Positions 1-5,825 of a stretch of 7,464 nt of DNA are shown piece after piece. Within the stretch, counting starts at the first letter, position 1. Each line of letters starts with the position of its first letter. Location: assembly GCA_018303045.1 (NCBI GenBank), contig JAGVYX010000033.1, positions 1 to 7,464 on the forward strand, read 5' to 3'. The position numbers were made by a program, and so were the translations under genes. The stretch comes from Candidatus Woesearchaeota archaeon (GTDB lineage: Archaea; Nanobdellota; Nanobdellia; Woesearchaeales; GW2011-AR9). The notes under the pieces are model-generated. The model was not told where the DNA came from, did not search any database, and was given only the letters and a program-made list of their open reading frames with translations.

Positions 1-63
1 AACTGTTTCTTATCCAAAAAATTGGAACTCTCTTTCTCCAAATTATCACTAAAGACCTAACTG

Positions 64-84
64 ACAGAGGAAGGTATCCTCTGT
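64..84. repeat. Short perfect inverted repeat upstream of the nitrilase gene
   Basis: The 8-base arms ACAGAGGA (64-71) and TCCTCTGT (77-84) are exact reverse complements around a 5-nt loop. A competing stem is possible between GTATC (74-78) and GATAC (92-96), so the two folds exclude each other. No T-run follows, so a classical terminator is not supported. It lies 27 nt before the TATA-like box of the next gene and could be the end of an upstream transcript or an operator. Confidence 0.45.
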
Positions 85-110
85 TATCGGAGATACTGAA
101 TAGGACAAAA

Positions 111-120
111 CTTTAATAAA
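111..120 (+). promoter_or_regulatory. Probable TATA box of the nitrilase gene, leaderless start
   Basis: The sequence CTTTAATAAA is an archaeal TATA-like box centred about 27 nt before the ATG at 143. Archaeal transcription usually begins about 25 nt downstream of the box, so the mRNA would start at or next to the ATG. No Shine-Dalgarno sequence is seen before this ATG, which agrees with a leaderless transcript. Confidence 0.55.
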
Positions 121-142
121 TGTCTTTTCAAATCATTATCAT

Positions 143-967
143 ATGAAGTTCAAAATAGCTGTCGTACAATTTGAGATTAAGCAATTTTTCCCTGGAGAAA
201 ACCTGAAGAAGACTGAGGAATTTATCAAGAAAGCGGCATTTTCAAAAGCCCAAATTATTGTTTTTCCAGAAGATTTTATAACCGGTCCTGTTGAAGGAAA
301 AAGAGAATTTGCTGATTCTAAAAATAGGTATAGGAACCATTTCCAGCATCTTGCTAAAAAATATAAAATTGATATTGTTCCCGGCTCCGTGATTGAAGAA
401 GATAAATCGGGGTTGCATAACACTACTTACTATATTGACTCAAGCGGAAAAATCAAATCAAGATACAGAAAAGTTAATCTTTGGCACCCAGAAAGAAAGC
501 ATTTTGTCCCAGGCCATGAAGTTCCCGTTTTTAACACAAAGTATGGAAAAATTGGATTAATTATTTGTTGGGATTTGATTTTTCCTGAAATTTTCAGAAA
601 GATGACCAAGAAAGGAGCCAATATAGTTATATGCCCTAGTTATTGGTGTTATGGCGATGCTGGAAATGGGATTAAGCATGACGCAAATTCTGAAACAAAA
701 TTAGTTGATTCTCTGTGTGTTGGCAGGGCTTTTGAAAATGAAATTATTTTTGTTTATTGTAATGCCGCGGGAAAATTGCGACTTGATAAATTCCAAGATA
801 CTTTAATCGGGCATTCTCAAATCGCAGTTCCATTCAAAGGAGCTATCAAAAAACTTGACCACAACAAAGAAGAAATGTTTATCCAAGAAGTAGATACAGT
901 TATTTTGAAAGATGCTGAAAAAGCATATAAAATTAGAAATGATTTGAAAAGTAGAATTCTATACTAA
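143..967 (+). CDS. Carbon-nitrogen hydrolase (nitrilase superfamily), probable amidase
   Basis: This 274-residue cytosolic enzyme belongs to the nitrilase/amidase superfamily, which hydrolyses non-peptide C-N bonds through a Glu-Lys-Cys triad. All three residues are visible in their usual settings: E43 in FPEDF, K110 in YRKVNLW and C142 in ICWDLIFPE. The helper glutamate in the HPERKHFVPG segment (E117) and the late family motif VGRAFEN are also present. The length is normal for a single-domain member. There is no signal peptide, fusion or damage. The ATG lies about 27 nt after a TATA-like box and no in-frame upstream start is needed. The gene stands alone on this strand and converges with the lipoprotein genes. 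The substrate cannot be read from the sequence: omega-amidase, carbamoylase and general aliphatic amidase activities are all possible. Confidence 0.9.
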   Translation: MKFKIAVVQFEIKQFFPGENLKKTEEFIKKAAFSKAQIIVFPEDFITGPVEGKREFADSKNRYRNHFQHLAKKYKIDIVPGSVIEEDKSGLHNTTYYIDSSGKIKSRYRKVNLWHPERKHFVPGHEVPVFNTKYGKIGLIICWDLIFPEIFRKMTKKGANIVICPSYWCYGDAGNGIKHDANSETKLVDSLCVGRAFENEIIFVYCNAAGKLRLDKFQDTLIGHSQIAVPFKGAIKKLDHNKEEMFIQEVDTVILKDAEKAYKIRNDLKSRILY

Positions 968-1081
968 CGGCGCCTTCAGGAACTCTGCGGTGCTCACTTC
1001 GTTCCGATCCTCGCCACGCTGTGCTCTCCTCCTTTCAGTCGTCGGGACAGATAACAAGGGACCCTGACATTAATATTATCC
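968..1081. other. GC-rich intergenic patch between convergent genes
   Basis: This gap separates the ends of two convergent genes. The part at about 968-1050 is roughly 60% G+C by hand count, well above the AT-rich surroundings, and has no credible ORF. It contains the palindrome GGCGCC (970-975) and a weak nested inverted repeat: GGCG 969-972 with CGCC 1012-1015, and GGAAC 979-983 with GTTCC 1001-1005. The word GTGCTC occurs twice (990-995 and 1021-1026). AGGGACCCT (1057-1065) is a further small palindrome. It could be a degraded mobile repeat, a structured 3' end for either transcript, or foreign DNA. No function can be assigned. Confidence 0.4.
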
Positions 1082-1984
1082 CTAGCTTACCGATTCTTTA
1101 ATAGCCAACTTTTCCGGCACAATATCCCTATATTTGTAATTTAAGGTTAAAATTACCTGTTTAGTGGACAGCTGCCCTTCAGTTAAAGGATTTTTCAGCC
1201 GGCAGACGACGTCGGCTTTTCCATCCAATAATCTGGCTTCATTAGTCCGCCCACCAGACTTGCATTCCCAGCCTGGATCGTCCAGTGAATAAGCTAACTT
1301 GTCAGTAACTTCAAAATTGGAACTGGGCAAAGTTACTTTCCCGCCGGCGACATTTTTAACTGAGAATTTTAAAGCCATAATGCCTCTTCCGGCGGTATCT
1401 TCTTCAACAGATTCAATAGTAATTGGCGCTCCAGAAACATCAAAAGCCTTCTTTTCCTGCACGTTGCAGACTCGTTTATCTCTTAAGTCAAATTTCAGGC
1501 AGACCTCCGGCACAATAGCAAACGTTTTGTAATTATACTCAATATTGGCAAACCAGTTTCTTTCGGTAACACCGCGGACAGCCGAAGTATAACGGGCTTC
1601 GTCAGCAAAAGTTATCGTTTCTTCGCCGCCTTCCTTAACCAGTTCAGAAATTTTGTTGATAACATCCACATTGTTTTTCTTCCAGTTGGCAATGCCTGTA
1701 AACTCGCTGGGCGAAGGCCCTTGCAGTTCTACAGTAACATCGTTAGGCTGAAGCTCATACTCTCCTTTATTCATTAAGGTAACTTCGATAGGAAATGTTT
1801 CCGTGTCAAAAATGCTGTATATTCCCTTTTCTTCCACGCCCAAGGGCTCGAATCTGGCGATCACTCCCTGTGTTCCGCCGATAAATGATCCGGTTTTCTC
1901 TTGTTTTTTCTTGCCGCCCTGGCAGGAAGTCAACAGCAATAAACCAATGATTAGAATTATGATTAATAATGTTTTAGTTCTCAT
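1082..1984 (-). CDS. Surface lipoprotein of unknown function, second tandem paralogue
   Basis: The 300-residue product starts with a positively charged tip (MRTK), a hydrophobic stretch of about 14 residues and the lipobox LLTSC. It is therefore predicted to be exported and lipid-anchored through C21 on the outer face of the membrane. After a short Lys/Gln-rich linker, the chain looks like one or more beta-sandwich domains, with phrases such as PIEVTLMNKGEYELQPNDV resembling archaeal CARDB/Ig-like surface modules. Cysteines at 162, 173, 241 and 261 could form two disulfides and match cysteines in the upstream paralogue. The C-terminal LNYKYRDIV also matches LNYNYMNSI there. The start is supported by a GAGGT ribosome site. 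It lies 45 nt after its paralogue and is probably co-transcribed with it. The family is not recognised further. Confidence 0.75.
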   Translation of the reverse strand: MRTKTLLIIILIIGLLLLTSCQGGKKKQEKTGSFIGGTQGVIARFEPLGVEEKGIYSIFDTETFPIEVTLMNKGEYELQPNDVTVELQGPSPSEFTGIANWKKNNVDVINKISELVKEGGEETITFADEARYTSAVRGVTERNWFANIEYNYKTFAIVPEVCLKFDLRDKRVCNVQEKKAFDVSGAPITIESVEEDTAGRGIMALKFSVKNVAGGKVTLPSSNFEVTDKLAYSLDDPGWECKSGGRTNEARLLDGKADVVCRLKNPLTEGQLSTKQVILTLNYKYRDIVPEKLAIKESVS

Positions 1985-1993
1985 AACATCTTA

Positions 1994-1998
1994 CCTCA
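1994..1998 (-). promoter_or_regulatory. Shine-Dalgarno site of the downstream lipoprotein gene
   Basis: On the minus strand GAGGT stands 9 nt before the ATG at 1984. It fixes the start of the second lipoprotein and fits an internal gene of a two-gene operon, in contrast to the leaderless-type starts of the promoter-proximal genes. Confidence 0.55.
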
Positions 1999-2029
1999 AA
2001 GCCTATGAATAAGTTAGGCTATTTAAAGT

Positions 2030-2989
2030 TTACTGCGGCGTCTTAATCACCCTAACTTGTTTGGAGATGGAATTCATGTAATTATAATTTAAATCAACTA
2101 ATAAAGGAGTTTCATAAGCTGTCGTTCCTGGAACGTCAAAGCTGCAGATAATTTTGCCGCGGCCATTGCTTAATCGCACCATGCCGTCGCGCGGGTTGCA
2201 GGTGCCGGTGGCATCAGCTAGCCTGACAGTGTAAGCTACTTTGTCAAAATCCTGCCTGCTGACGGTGGTAGCATCGCCGCAGCCTTGGAGGTCTGAAACA
2301 GGGCTTAATACAGTTCCGCTGCCTAGATTGGCTACAGTAATATCAAAAATGGCCCGGTTGCCAACCATGTCTACACCAACGCGACTTATGCCAACTGGAC
2401 CTCCCTGTCCGCCTCCCACCGCCACGCTTTTCCGGTAATTGCAGGCTTTTTGCAGCGAAGAAACTTGGTACAACAATGGATCAATGCACACCTGCGGGCT
2501 GGCGATAATTTGGTAATTATAGCAAACCAGGAAATTTAAGTTGGGCTGGTAATCAAAAATGCCATGGGGCAGGGCAATATTTGAGGCTTTAAACTCAACC
2601 TGGTTAAATCCGCCATCCAGGTTATAGACAGTTTTGCCCTCCAAAGTTTCGATATTTTCTTCGCAGGGCCTGAGAAGATCTAAACCGCCCCGCAGGATAC
2701 TAGGGTCAAATCCAGTAACTTTAACAAAGCAGTCTCCCGGCTCTAGGTTATGGTTGCCCTGATTTTTTATTTCCAATAAAGCGATTAACTCATTTTGGTC
2801 GTAAATCGTAGCTGGGGGATAGTTAGGCACTAAGCTTAATTCTACCCCTTTAGTTCCGGTTTTTACCTGCTGCAAAGCCGCTGCTGTGTCCTGCTCTCGT
2901 TCTCCTCCGGGAACTCTTTGGCAGGAGATTAGTAGAATACATAGGCTGGCAATTATAATTAGCAGCAGATTTCCAGCCCTCTTTACCAT
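2030..2989 (-). CDS. Surface lipoprotein of unknown function, first tandem paralogue
   Basis: This 319-residue protein has a lipoprotein signal peptide (MVKR, a hydrophobic core from residues 8-20, lipobox LLISC with C23), so it should be anchored outside the membrane. It is clearly related along its whole length to its downstream neighbour. Shared segments include GTKGVELSLVPNYPP, EIKNQGNHNLEPGDC, YNYQIIASPQVC, the late C-x17-C pair (C264/C282; C241/C261 in the neighbour) and LNYNY. It has extra cysteines (87, 109, 156, 237), suggesting more disulfides. The phrase about equally spaced hydrophobic strands with an N-Q-G turn suggests Ig/CARDB-type beta-sandwich modules for adhesion or surface assembly, but this is inference. 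It is the first gene of a two-gene unit. Its ATG lies about 25 nt after a TATA-like box. Confidence 0.75.
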   Translation of the reverse strand: MVKRAGNLLLIIIASLCILLISCQRVPGGEREQDTAAALQQVKTGTKGVELSLVPNYPPATIYDQNELIALLEIKNQGNHNLEPGDCFVKVTGFDPSILRGGLDLLRPCEENIETLEGKTVYNLDGGFNQVEFKASNIALPHGIFDYQPNLNFLVCYNYQIIASPQVCIDPLLYQVSSLQKACNYRKSVAVGGGQGGPVGISRVGVDMVGNRAIFDITVANLGSGTVLSPVSDLQGCGDATTVSRQDFDKVAYTVRLADATGTCNPRDGMVRLSNGRGKIICSFDVPGTTAYETPLLVDLNYNYMNSISKQVRVIKTPQ

Positions 2990-3009
2990 GATCTCACTTA
3001 ATTAAATAA

Positions 3010-3020
3010 TCTATATAAGG
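3010..3020 (-). promoter_or_regulatory. Probable TATA box of the lipoprotein operon
   Basis: The minus strand reads CCTTATATAG here, 22-31 nt before the ATG at 2989. This spacing places transcription start at or beside the start codon. The same AT core is nearly symmetric, but on the plus strand it is more than 100 nt from the next gene, so the minus-strand reading is preferred. Confidence 0.55.
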
Positions 3021-3025
3021 TTTTT

Positions 3026-3085
3026 GGTGAATTAAGCGGCTTCAGAATACTGAAGTATTACGGTGAATTTGAAGTTGGTGAATTT
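3026..3085 (+). repeat. Three GGTGAATT direct repeats in the divergent intergenic region
   Basis: GGTGAATTA (3026-3034), GGTGAATTT (3062-3070) and GGTGAATTT (3077-3085) lie in the 139-nt gap between divergent genes. Between the first two copies are overlapping palindromes, TTCAGAATACTGAA (3041-3054) and AATACTGAAGTATT (3046-3059). Repeated short words and palindromes between divergent promoters suggest regulator binding sites, but they could be chance in AT-rich DNA. Confidence 0.35.
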
Positions 3086-3097
3086 AGCTCTGTAACA

Positions 3098-3106
3098 TTT
3101 TTAAAG
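3098..3106 (+). promoter_or_regulatory. Possible TATA box of the ATP-grasp-like gene
   Basis: TTTTTAAAG is centred about 27 nt before the ATG at 3129, the spacing expected for a leaderless archaeal transcript. The match to a strong TATA box is weaker than for other genes in this window. An in-frame stop at 3102-3104 and the absence of any other ATG, GTG or TTG between it and 3129 make 3129 the only possible upstream-most start. Confidence 0.4.
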
Positions 3107-3128
3107 AAAAGAGCAGAAATTTGCTGTT

Positions 3129-4472
3129 ATGGCCGTTATCGATCGCTTAGTTTTGGATTATAATCCTTTTAAAAAGAACTGCGAGCAAGTGTCTATGAGG
3201 GCAACTCTTTCTTACTTTGGATTAGATCTAATTATTGATAATAAAAACCAAGTTCATTGCATTGAAATTAATGGGCAAAATAGTGGATCTAAAGGTTTTG
3301 TAGAAGCGTATGGCGAAGACATTGTCAGGAAAAACATTTTTCAAATTTTAGACTCTTTTGGCCTGCCTGTAACCATTTATGTCAGCGCTAGCAAGAAAGA
3401 AGAGTCCGATCAATGGGCGCAGGAAGCATTTGGCGTAAAGACAGTTAATTATCCTAAGTTAAGATTACAGCTATGTAAAGAAGCTATGGGTAAACCCGAT
3501 TTATCAGATAAGGATTATTGCCATTTGGAAGCCTTGTTAGATCCAGATGCCCATGCCGCTCACCGCCAAGCTTTCTATAAGTTATCAGCAGAAAGAATGG
3601 GCCTAGTTAGTCCAGATTCTAGCTCCGATTCAATTTCCTTAATAAGGAATTTTAACCAGGCTGAAGGAATTATTTGGAATAATACTGCTTATGACTTGCC
3701 ATTTGATGAAGGAAGATTTATTGTTATGAATTCTCGCTGGATTGAAGGGATTACCAAGAAAAAAAATATTTCTGGAATGATGATGTTTCCCTATTCTGTA
3801 TCCGCCAATCTGCATCCTGGTTTTTCTAAAGACATCCTAGAAAAAAACAGAAAATTCCTGGGAGAAAGTCTTAAAAAATATTTTCGACAAGGTTTTGACA
3901 AAGTTGTCTTTAAACCACTTGATGGAAGCTTGGGACAAGGAGTCAGCGTGTTTACTATTAATGATATTGTTGATTGTAATTTTTCAGTGAGAAGAAGTTT
4001 TTTGGAAAAAATTGATGCGCCGGATAAATATTTCCCTGAAGATGTCGCAGAAAATCTTAATTATTTGAAGGCCAGAACTTCTGGCGTGATTTTGCAACCG
4101 TTTATCGAGTCAAAACAATTTCGCTCTAGCCAAACGGGCCAGGATCACTTAGCGAGTATTAGATACAGCCTCTTAGCGGAGAGTAATCATAGTTGGATGT
4201 CCTTCCATAATTTAGGCGGTTATGCTCGGTTAGCTCCAGAACCCTTAGGAAATTCGAGAAAATCACAAGTTGCTAATTTAGCCACCGGCGCCTATGCCGA
4301 GAGATTATCTGAACGCGATCAAAGAAAAATCGAAATCTGGATTAGAAAGGCCATTCCTAATTTTTATCGGAGGGCTCTAAGAATTTTTCATGGCAATCTA
4401 GATGTGGATGTAATCAATTATATTGCAGTCGAGGATAAAAGGAATTATCAACAGCCCTGGCTCTGGATTTAA
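3129..4472 (+). CDS. ATP-grasp-type ligase-like protein with E-I-N motif at the N-terminus
   Basis: The 447-residue protein carries ATP-grasp signatures in an unusual order. Residues 29-52 (FGLDLIID then HCIEINGQNSG) resemble the end of an ATP-grasp domain, where Glu and Asn bind Mg-ATP. Residues about 78-110 look like a small Rossmann-type segment. The nucleotide-binding part comes later: VVFKPLDGSLGQGVSVF (259-275, K262), VILQPFIES (320-328), SIRYSLL (343-349, R345) and VANLATGAY (381-389). The chain stops at PWLWI, just after LDVDVI, where a normal domain would continue into its own E-I-N. This suggests a circularly permuted ATP-grasp, or a tail fused to a domain that lost its own tail. 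The family typically joins an acid to an amine or thiol using ATP. The substrate is unknown. The ferredoxin gene follows 79 nt later under its own promoter. Confidence 0.65.
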   Translation: MAVIDRLVLDYNPFKKNCEQVSMRATLSYFGLDLIIDNKNQVHCIEINGQNSGSKGFVEAYGEDIVRKNIFQILDSFGLPVTIYVSASKKEESDQWAQEAFGVKTVNYPKLRLQLCKEAMGKPDLSDKDYCHLEALLDPDAHAAHRQAFYKLSAERMGLVSPDSSSDSISLIRNFNQAEGIIWNNTAYDLPFDEGRFIVMNSRWIEGITKKKNISGMMMFPYSVSANLHPGFSKDILEKNRKFLGESLKKYFRQGFDKVVFKPLDGSLGQGVSVFTINDIVDCNFSVRRSFLEKIDAPDKYFPEDVAENLNYLKARTSGVILQPFIESKQFRSSQTGQDHLASIRYSLLAESNHSWMSFHNLGGYARLAPEPLGNSRKSQVANLATGAYAERLSERDQRKIEIWIRKAIPNFYRRALRIFHGNLDVDVINYIAVEDKRNYQQPWLWI

Positions 4473-4522
4473 TGTATTCAGATACTGGAATTTTAATTCT
4501 GCAAATTTTCTCTCCATAACAA

Positions 4523-4532
4523 TTATAAAATA
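4523..4532 (+). promoter_or_regulatory. Probable TATA box of the ferredoxin gene
   Basis: TTATAAAATA lies 20-29 nt before the ATG at 4552, giving a leaderless or near-leaderless transcript. No ribosome-binding site is visible before the start. Confidence 0.6.
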
Positions 4533-4551
4533 AGCCTTTTTTAATGTAAAA

Positions 4552-4785
4552 ATGGAAAAGCATACTGTACTTCATTTTAAAAAGAATTGCATTAGCTGCG
4601 GCGCTTGCGCAGCAATTTCACCTAATTACTTTGAAATGGATCCGGAAGGGTTAGCCGAACTAAAAGGCTCTGCTACCGTTGACGACCATCAGGAGCTGGA
4701 AATTGATACTGAAGATGCCAAAGCGCAGTGCCAGGAAGCGGCTGATGTCTGTCCAGTGAATATTATTCAGGTCAAGAAAAAGTAA
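4552..4785 (+). CDS. [4Fe-4S] ferredoxin
   Basis: This 77-residue cytosolic electron carrier has one cluster-binding set: C13, C16 and C19 in CISCGAC, plus C67 in the VCPVN motif. The length and acidic middle (residues 41-57) match the small single-cluster ferredoxins of archaea and Desulfovibrio/Pyrococcus type. All four ligands are cysteines, so a full [4Fe-4S] cluster is expected, rather than the Asp-ligated form of Pyrococcus. C60 corresponds to one partner of the structural disulfide in those proteins, but the other partner position (about residue 23) is serine, so C60 appears unpaired. Its redox partners are not in the window. It has its own promoter and converges with the small gene at 4830. 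Confidence 0.92.
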   Translation: MEKHTVLHFKKNCISCGACAAISPNYFEMDPEGLAELKGSATVDDHQELEIDTEDAKAQCQEAADVCPVNIIQVKKK

Positions 4786-4829
4786 TAAGGATTTTGAATA
4801 CTCCTTTGTCAGTGATAAAGTTCTCTAAT

Positions 4830-5108
4830 CTAAATTTTATGCTCTCTCCTCAAAGCATGATCAAACGCCAGATGGTGCTGCCTTAATTTTTCTAATAAAT
4901 CCTGATGTTTTTTCATTAAATAAGTGATTTCTATTGTTGTTCTGGTGTGTTTAGTCCGATGATGCAGCCGTTCTTCTTCAGTTTTAGCGCGAGAATGATT
5001 ATAAAGATGTTTCTCAGCGGCCATAGTTAGCTTTTTCAGTTGCTTATTAAGGGCCATTAGCTCTTTGGAAAGCACATACAAATATCCGGCTTCATTGGCT
5101 AAATGCAT
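4830..5108 (-). CDS. Small His-rich helical protein, unknown function
   Basis: I do not recognise this 92-residue protein. It is strongly helical and charged, with heptad-like stretches at about residues 14-35 and 58-78 and no membrane segment or signal peptide. Eleven histidines (NHSR, LHHRTKH, QHHLAFDH and others) are unusual for the length and could bind metal or nucleic acid, which is speculation. It follows the fibrillarin-like gene by 48 nt on the same strand, but a good TATA-like box 22-31 nt before its ATG suggests separate, leaderless transcription. It converges with the ferredoxin gene. The reading frame is credible because of the promoter, an ATG start and a continuous amphipathic pattern. 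Confidence 0.65.
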   Translation of the reverse strand: MHLANEAGYLYVLSKELMALNKQLKKLTMAAEKHLYNHSRAKTEEERLHHRTKHTRTTIEITYLMKKHQDLLEKLRQHHLAFDHALRREHKI

Positions 5109-5129
5109 ACGTGGTAGAAATTAGTTTGA

Positions 5130-5139
5130 TTATATAAAA
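5130..5139 (-). promoter_or_regulatory. Probable TATA box of the small His-rich gene
   Basis: The minus strand reads TTTTATATAA here, ending about 22 nt before the ATG at 5108. It lies in the gap after flpA and implies that the small gene can be transcribed independently of the RNP operon. Confidence 0.55.
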
Positions 5140-5156
5140 GTTATTTTACTTCTAGC

Positions 5157-5825
5157 CTATTTTTTAATGATGATCATACAGTGGTCTTTTTCAAATGGCT
5201 CTAAAATCTTATAATCAATTACGGTAAATTCCTGCTCTAATTTTCTTCTAATCTCTTCAAAAATTTGTTTTGGTTTTTTCTTAATATTAATGCTTTTGGC
5301 TTTCACAGCTAGTAAGCCGTATCCGCCTGGCTTTAAAAATAATTTACAATTTCTGATAAAAATATCCTCCTGATTTCTCTGGGCGACATCTTGGTAAACT
5401 ATATCCGCTTGAGAAATTCTGTTTACATATTCCTCGGGATGATTAGCGTCGGCCAGCAGAGGAACAATGTTTGTTCTAATTTGGCTTAAGAACACCAGGT
5501 CGCGCATTACTCTGGGCGCCGGATCAATGCCAAAAATTAATCCTTCTGGCCCAATTATGTCCGAAATAAAGGAAGCAGTATAGCCATGGGAAATGCCTAA
5601 ATAGAGAATAACATCATTTTTTCTAATTCCGGCATTGGCGCAGCCTTTCATGATCATTGCCGCCAGCTTGCTTCTTCGCGGATCAAATTCGCGGTATTCA
5701 ATTCCATTTTCAGAAATAGTTTTTTCATCAAAATGAATTTTTCCCGGGAAGAGGCTTTTAGTGTAAATCCTTTTACCGTCCTGATAAATCTCAAAAATCT
5801 TATGCGGCCTTATTTTTTCTGGCAT
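5157..5825 (-). CDS. flpA: Fibrillarin-like rRNA/tRNA 2'-O-methyltransferase
   Basis: This is the SAM-dependent catalytic subunit of the archaeal C/D-box RNP, which methylates ribose 2'-OH groups of rRNA at guide-RNA-specified sites with Nop5 and L7Ae. The 222-residue length is typical. The start at 5825 (MPEKIRPHKIFEIY) is preferred over 5888 because family members begin here and GGGAG precedes it by 7 nt. The small N-terminal beta domain spans about 1-45, followed by the Rossmann-type fold. The catalytic K-D-K-H set is K53, D146 (YQDVAQ), K175 (VKAKSIN) and H215 (EKDHCM). The SAM site is divergent: LGISHGYTASF replaces the usual LGxxSGTTxSH, and GIDPAPR replaces GxEFSPR. It overlaps the upstream CYTH gene by 16 nt, suggesting translational coupling. 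Confidence 0.93.
   Translation of the reverse strand: MPEKIRPHKIFEIYQDGKRIYTKSLFPGKIHFDEKTISENGIEYREFDPRRSKLAAMIMKGCANAGIRKNDVILYLGISHGYTASFISDIIGPEGLIFGIDPAPRVMRDLVFLSQIRTNIVPLLADANHPEEYVNRISQADIVYQDVAQRNQEDIFIRNCKLFLKPGGYGLLAVKAKSINIKKKPKQIFEEIRRKLEQEFTVIDYKILEPFEKDHCMIIIKK

Noticed and set aside
64..84. Hairpin before the nitrilase gene as an intrinsic terminator
   Set aside because: The stem is good but no T-run follows on either strand, so only an inverted repeat is claimed.
3..116. Open plus-strand frame from the left edge to a stop at 114-116, possible tail of an upstream gene
   Set aside because: Only 37 codons with no recognisable motif, and it would run through the hairpin and into the TATA box. 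A second frame stops at 60. Chance cannot be excluded.
139..621. Minus-strand open frames opposite the nitrilase gene
   Set aside because: They are antisense shadows of an enzyme with an intact catalytic triad and have no promoter, ribosome site or motif.
1299..2438. Plus-strand open frames at 1299-1532, 1803-2012 and 2241-2438 opposite the lipoprotein genes
   Set aside because: Low-complexity antisense readings with no motifs. The minus-strand proteins have signal peptides and mutual homology.
5166..5172. C-box-like ATGATGA on the plus strand, a possible C/D guide RNA
   Set aside because: It lies within the conserved 3' coding end of flpA and no matching D box (CTGA) at suitable spacing was seen.
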